Source: a bacterium (lineage in GTDB: Bacteria > Ratteibacteria > UBA8468 > B48-G9 > DTJG01). From it: a stretch of 35,743 bases of DNA. The stretch's first letter is position 1. Each line of letters begins with the position of its first letter. The notes under the pieces are model-generated. The model was not told the DNA's origin. It worked only from the letters and a program-made list of their open reading frames with translations, and searched no databases. Both the position numbers and the translations under genes were made by a program. Below, in pieces: positions 33,678 to 35,743 of this stretch. The DNA is taken from positions 1 to 35,743 of the forward strand of contig JAOAAW010000195.1 in the NCBI GenBank assembly GCA_026418655.1, read 5' to 3'.

Positions 33678-34121
33678 TTATTTTATTTCAAGAGCCACAG
33701 GTTTCTGTGCCTCATGAGGATGGTTTGGACCGCGGTAGACCTTGAGTTTTTTAAGCAATGCTCTTCCCAGGCGGTTGTGTGGAAGCATCCCTTTAACAGC
33801 ATGCTCAATAATGGTCTCTGGGCTTTTTTCCATTAGGGACATGAATGTTTCCTTTTTTAAACCGCCCAGGTATCCAGAATGCCTGTAATAGACCTTATCA
33901 GTTATTTTTCTTCCTGTTACCTTCACTTTTTCAGCATTGACAACGATAACAAAATCTCCTGTATCAGCGTATGGAACATAACAGGGTTTGTGTTTCCCCA
34001 ACAAGATTCTTGCTATGTTTGATGCCAGTCTGCCAAGTGTTTTTCCCGTTGCATCCACAAGATAAAAATTTTTCTCAATCTTTGTTTTTCCATCAGGAAC
34101 AGGTGTTTTTTTCGTTTTCAT
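33678..34121 (-). CDS. rplM: 50S ribosomal protein L13 (RplM)
   Basis: L13 binds 23S rRNA early in assembly of the large subunit. FYLVDATGKTLGRLASNIAR, LLGKHKPCYVPYADTGDFVI, KVYYRHSGYLGGLK and GMLPHNRLGRALLKKLKVY are unmistakable, and 147 residues is the standard length. GGGGGA precedes the ATG. It is the first gene of an eight-gene run. In most bacteria rpsI (S9) follows immediately, but here a synthase gene does, so S9 must be elsewhere. Confidence 0.98.
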   Translation of the reverse strand: MKTKKTPVPDGKTKIEKNFYLVDATGKTLGRLASNIARILLGKHKPCYVPYADTGDFVIVVNAEKVKVTGRKITDKVYYRHSGYLGGLKKETFMSLMEKSPETIIEHAVKGMLPHNRLGRALLKKLKVYRGPNHPHEAQKPVALEIK

Positions 34122-34175
34122 ATTTCCCCCAATTCACAATTAAAGACATCCTGCTGACAATTTTATTTTGCCAAG

Positions 34176-34204
34176 ATTATACCCATTTCTGCGCCTGCTG
34201 TCAA
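34176..34204 (-). promoter_or_regulatory. Perfect-consensus sigma-70 promoter for rplM operon
   Basis: TTGACA (34199-34204), a 17-base spacer and TATAAT (34176-34181) on the reverse strand. Transcription should start near 34169, giving a leader of about 48 bases. This is the best promoter in the window, consistent with a ribosomal protein operon. Confidence 0.93.
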
Positions 34205-34215
34205 AAATTGGTTTC

Positions 34216-34221
34216 TATAAT
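34216..34221 (+). promoter_or_regulatory. Candidate -10 (TATAAT) for the DUF3604 gene
   Basis: A TATAAT lies 23 bases before the ATG at 34245, but no -35 of reasonable quality is found 16-18 bases upstream. The region overlaps the upstream side of the divergent rplM promoter. Confidence 0.3.
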
Positions 34222-34244
34222 AAAATGTGATAGTATTGGAAATC

Positions 34245-35743
34245 ATGATAAAAAAAATTTTCGTTCCTGATTTTGAAAGGCCCATCAGAATACCTTCAAA
34301 AGTTAGATTAACTTTTGCAAAGCCAGAGGTTGTTTTATCCGGTAGTAAAATCACATTGAAATTGAGATTTTTTATCCCGATTGATGTAAAATCTGATAGC
34401 ATCCTTAAACTTCAATTGTTTGGTGGAAGAAACAACAAAGGAAACTTTCTCGGAATCCAGTGCGATGACGAAGAGAAGGACGGCTTTATTTCAGTAAAAT
34501 ATAAAAATCAGACACTCAGAATTTCACAGAAGAAAAATCCTTATGGTACAATCACAATAACTCCTGATAAGCAAGGTATAAAACAGGGTGATTATATCAG
34601 TGTGATACTGAAAAATGTTGAAATCGGAAAAGACCGGTTATTAAACAAATTTTTTGTTCTTTATCAGGATGGATTTCGCTCGCCGGATATTCCACATAAA
34701 CCTGAAAGTGTATGGAATGAAGAAAACCAGAAACAAATTCTTTCTGCCTGTATCATGCATATCCTTGGTGGTAAAATCCATCATTTAGAGTTGTACGCAC
34801 CTTCAACAGTTAAAGCCAATGAAAGGTTCTCATTGCTTATCAGGCCAGAAGATAAATTTCATAATCTATCATCAGAAGTTTTTAATGGGAGAATAGAAGT
34901 TTTTAATGGAAGAACACCATTAAAAGGTATCATTAAAAAAGTACAGAACTCAACCTGTGTAAAATTTGAAACTTCATTGAGAAAAAATGGTGTTTATAGG
35001 ATTACAGTAAGATATGGTGAAAAAAATTCTGTCAGCAACCCTGTCATTTGTGATAAAAAAGGAAAGTTTAATCTTTACTGGGGAATGATTCACGGGCATA
35101 CAGAAATGTCAGATGGTACTGGAACGATTGACTATTATTTTCATCAGCTAAAAAATGAGGCATGTCTTGATTTTGGCGCACCAGGAGACCATGACCACAC
35201 ATGGGAAACAACTGAAAAAATGTGGAAAAAAACCTGTGATACTGTTAAAAAATGGAACAAACCGGGTGAATTTATTACCTTTTTAGGTTATGAATGGGCA
35301 AAATGGAGAAGAAATGGTGACGGAGACAGAAATGTTTATTACTATTATGACAACAGACCGATGTACAGGTCTGATGAAGGACATTATCCAGACCCACCAT
35401 CGTTGTTCAGAGCATTGGAAAAAGAAAAAGCCATTATAATACCACATCACACAGCCCACGGTGGGAATTTTTGTGACTGGAAGGATCATGATATTGAAAA
35501 AGAACGACTTATTGAAATTTATCAGGAAAGAGGAAGTTATGAGTGTTCTGCGGAAAAAGGAAATCCAGTACCAGAATGCAAAAGCAAATGGGAAATTTAT
35601 GAAAAGGGCTATGTTGTAAATGCGCTTCTTTCTGGCTGGCGATGTGGATTTACAGGTGGTGGAGATGACCATATAGGGCACGCAGGAACAGATTTTCCAA
35701 GAGGTAATTGTAATTATAAAGATGGTCTTACAGGAGTTTTTGC
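34245..35743 (+). CDS. DUF3604/PHP-type metal-dependent hydrolase-like protein, 3' end cut by window
   Basis: The frame is open from ATG at 34245 to the window edge (499 codons), with weak upstream alternatives (TTG 34236, GTG 34227). Residues about 1-270 are beta-rich and unrecognised. A PHP-like domain starts at YWGMIHGHTEMSDGTG, with His283 and His285 as a metal-binding pair. It continues CLDFGAPGDHDHTWE, IPHHTAHGG and GFTGGGDDHIGHAG, the order seen in DUF3604 proteins. No signal peptide is present. Family function is not established; links to phosphoesterase or sulfated-glycan contexts are loose. It is transcribed away from rplM. Confidence 0.82.
   Translation, partial: MIKKIFVPDFERPIRIPSKVRLTFAKPEVVLSGSKITLKLRFFIPIDVKSDSILKLQLFGGRNNKGNFLGIQCDDEEKDGFISVKYKNQTLRISQKKNPYGTITITPDKQGIKQGDYISVILKNVEIGKDRLLNKFFVLYQDGFRSPDIPHKPESVWNEENQKQILSACIMHILGGKIHHLELYAPSTVKANERFSLLIRPEDKFHNLSSEVFNGRIEVFNGRTPLKGIIKKVQNSTCVKFETSLRKNGVYRITVRYGEKNSVSNPVICDKKGKFNLYWGMIHGHTEMSDGTGTIDYYFHQLKNEACLDFGAPGDHDHTWETTEKMWKKTCDTVKKWNKPGEFITFLGYEWAKWRRNGDGDRNVYYYYDNRPMYRSDEGHYPDPPSLFRALEKEKAIIIPHHTAHGGNFCDWKDHDIEKERLIEIYQERGSYECSAEKGNPVPECKSKWEIYEKGYVVNALLSGWRCGFTGGGDDHIGHAGTDFPRGNCNYKDGLTGVF

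Noticed and set aside
34163..34402. Minus-strand 79-codon frame upstream of rplM
   Set aside because: It crosses the rplM promoter and the start of the divergent gene and has no ribosome site or domain.
35283..35681. Minus-strand 132-codon frame at the right end
   Set aside because: It is antisense to the DUF3604 metal-binding region and looks like a low-complexity hydrophobic shadow.

Overview
This is a dense, AT-rich bacterial segment (I judge about 38% GC by eye) carrying 26 protein-coding genes, one gene remnant and no visible tRNA, rRNA, CRISPR array or insertion sequence. LpxB, an MsbA-type exporter, KdsB, a heptose-7-phosphate kinase and a TolC-type channel point to a Gram-negative cell that makes lipopolysaccharide. 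A pseudopilin with an exact C-terminal H-X9-DG signature, a DUF6785-type membrane protein, a stand-alone URO-D-fold methyltransferase-like protein and very large secreted multidomain glycan proteins are most typical of the PVC-side lineages (Lentisphaerae, Planctomycetes, Omnitrophota/Ratteibacteria). The placement is an inference from gene content and is not demonstrated.

Layout. 1-4659 (minus): a nucleotide and repair operon, pyrR > pyrB > UvrD-like helicase > purH (cut by the window edge), with 4-base overlaps. 4771-8146 (plus): a three-gene catabolic operon of URO-D-like protein, secreted acetylxylan-esterase-like protein and AraD-like epimerase, ending stop-to-stop against the next operon. 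8147-12490 (minus): an envelope operon, TolC-type protein > lpxB > msbA-type ABC exporter, behind a strong promoter. 12592-24331 (minus): a glycan cluster, GntR/LacI-type sensor-regulator > pseudopilin > PIG-L deacetylase > beta-helix/TIM-barrel/discoidin protein (about 1200 residues) > GH9-like protein with a helical N-terminus > CBM9/TIM-barrel/discoidin protein (997 residues) > remnant of a CFI-box C-terminal domain. 24400-34204 (minus): a long mixed housekeeping operon, rplM > NifV/LeuA-type synthase > leuC-type dehydratase > gatA > DUF6785-type membrane protein > heptose kinase > kdsB > pyrG, behind a perfect-consensus promoter. 34245 to the end (plus): a DUF3604/PHP-type protein, divergent from rplM and cut by the window edge.

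How they fit together. KdsB consumes CTP made by the adjacent PyrG, and the heptose kinase, KdsB, LpxB and MsbA-like genes together serve lipid A and core assembly. The most distinctive part is the glycan cluster. A sugar-type sensor fused to a winged helix is translationally coupled to a type II-like pseudopilin, followed by secreted carbohydrate-active proteins. Two of these are paralogues that share TIM-barrel plus discoidin ends but carry different N-terminal modules. The GH9-like protein between them lacks a signal peptide and appears to have Asn at the usual catalytic-base Asp. Together these suggest a regulator-controlled, pilus-associated polysaccharide capture and breakdown locus. The plus-strand URO-D/esterase/AraD trio could process acetylated or methylated pentose sugars.
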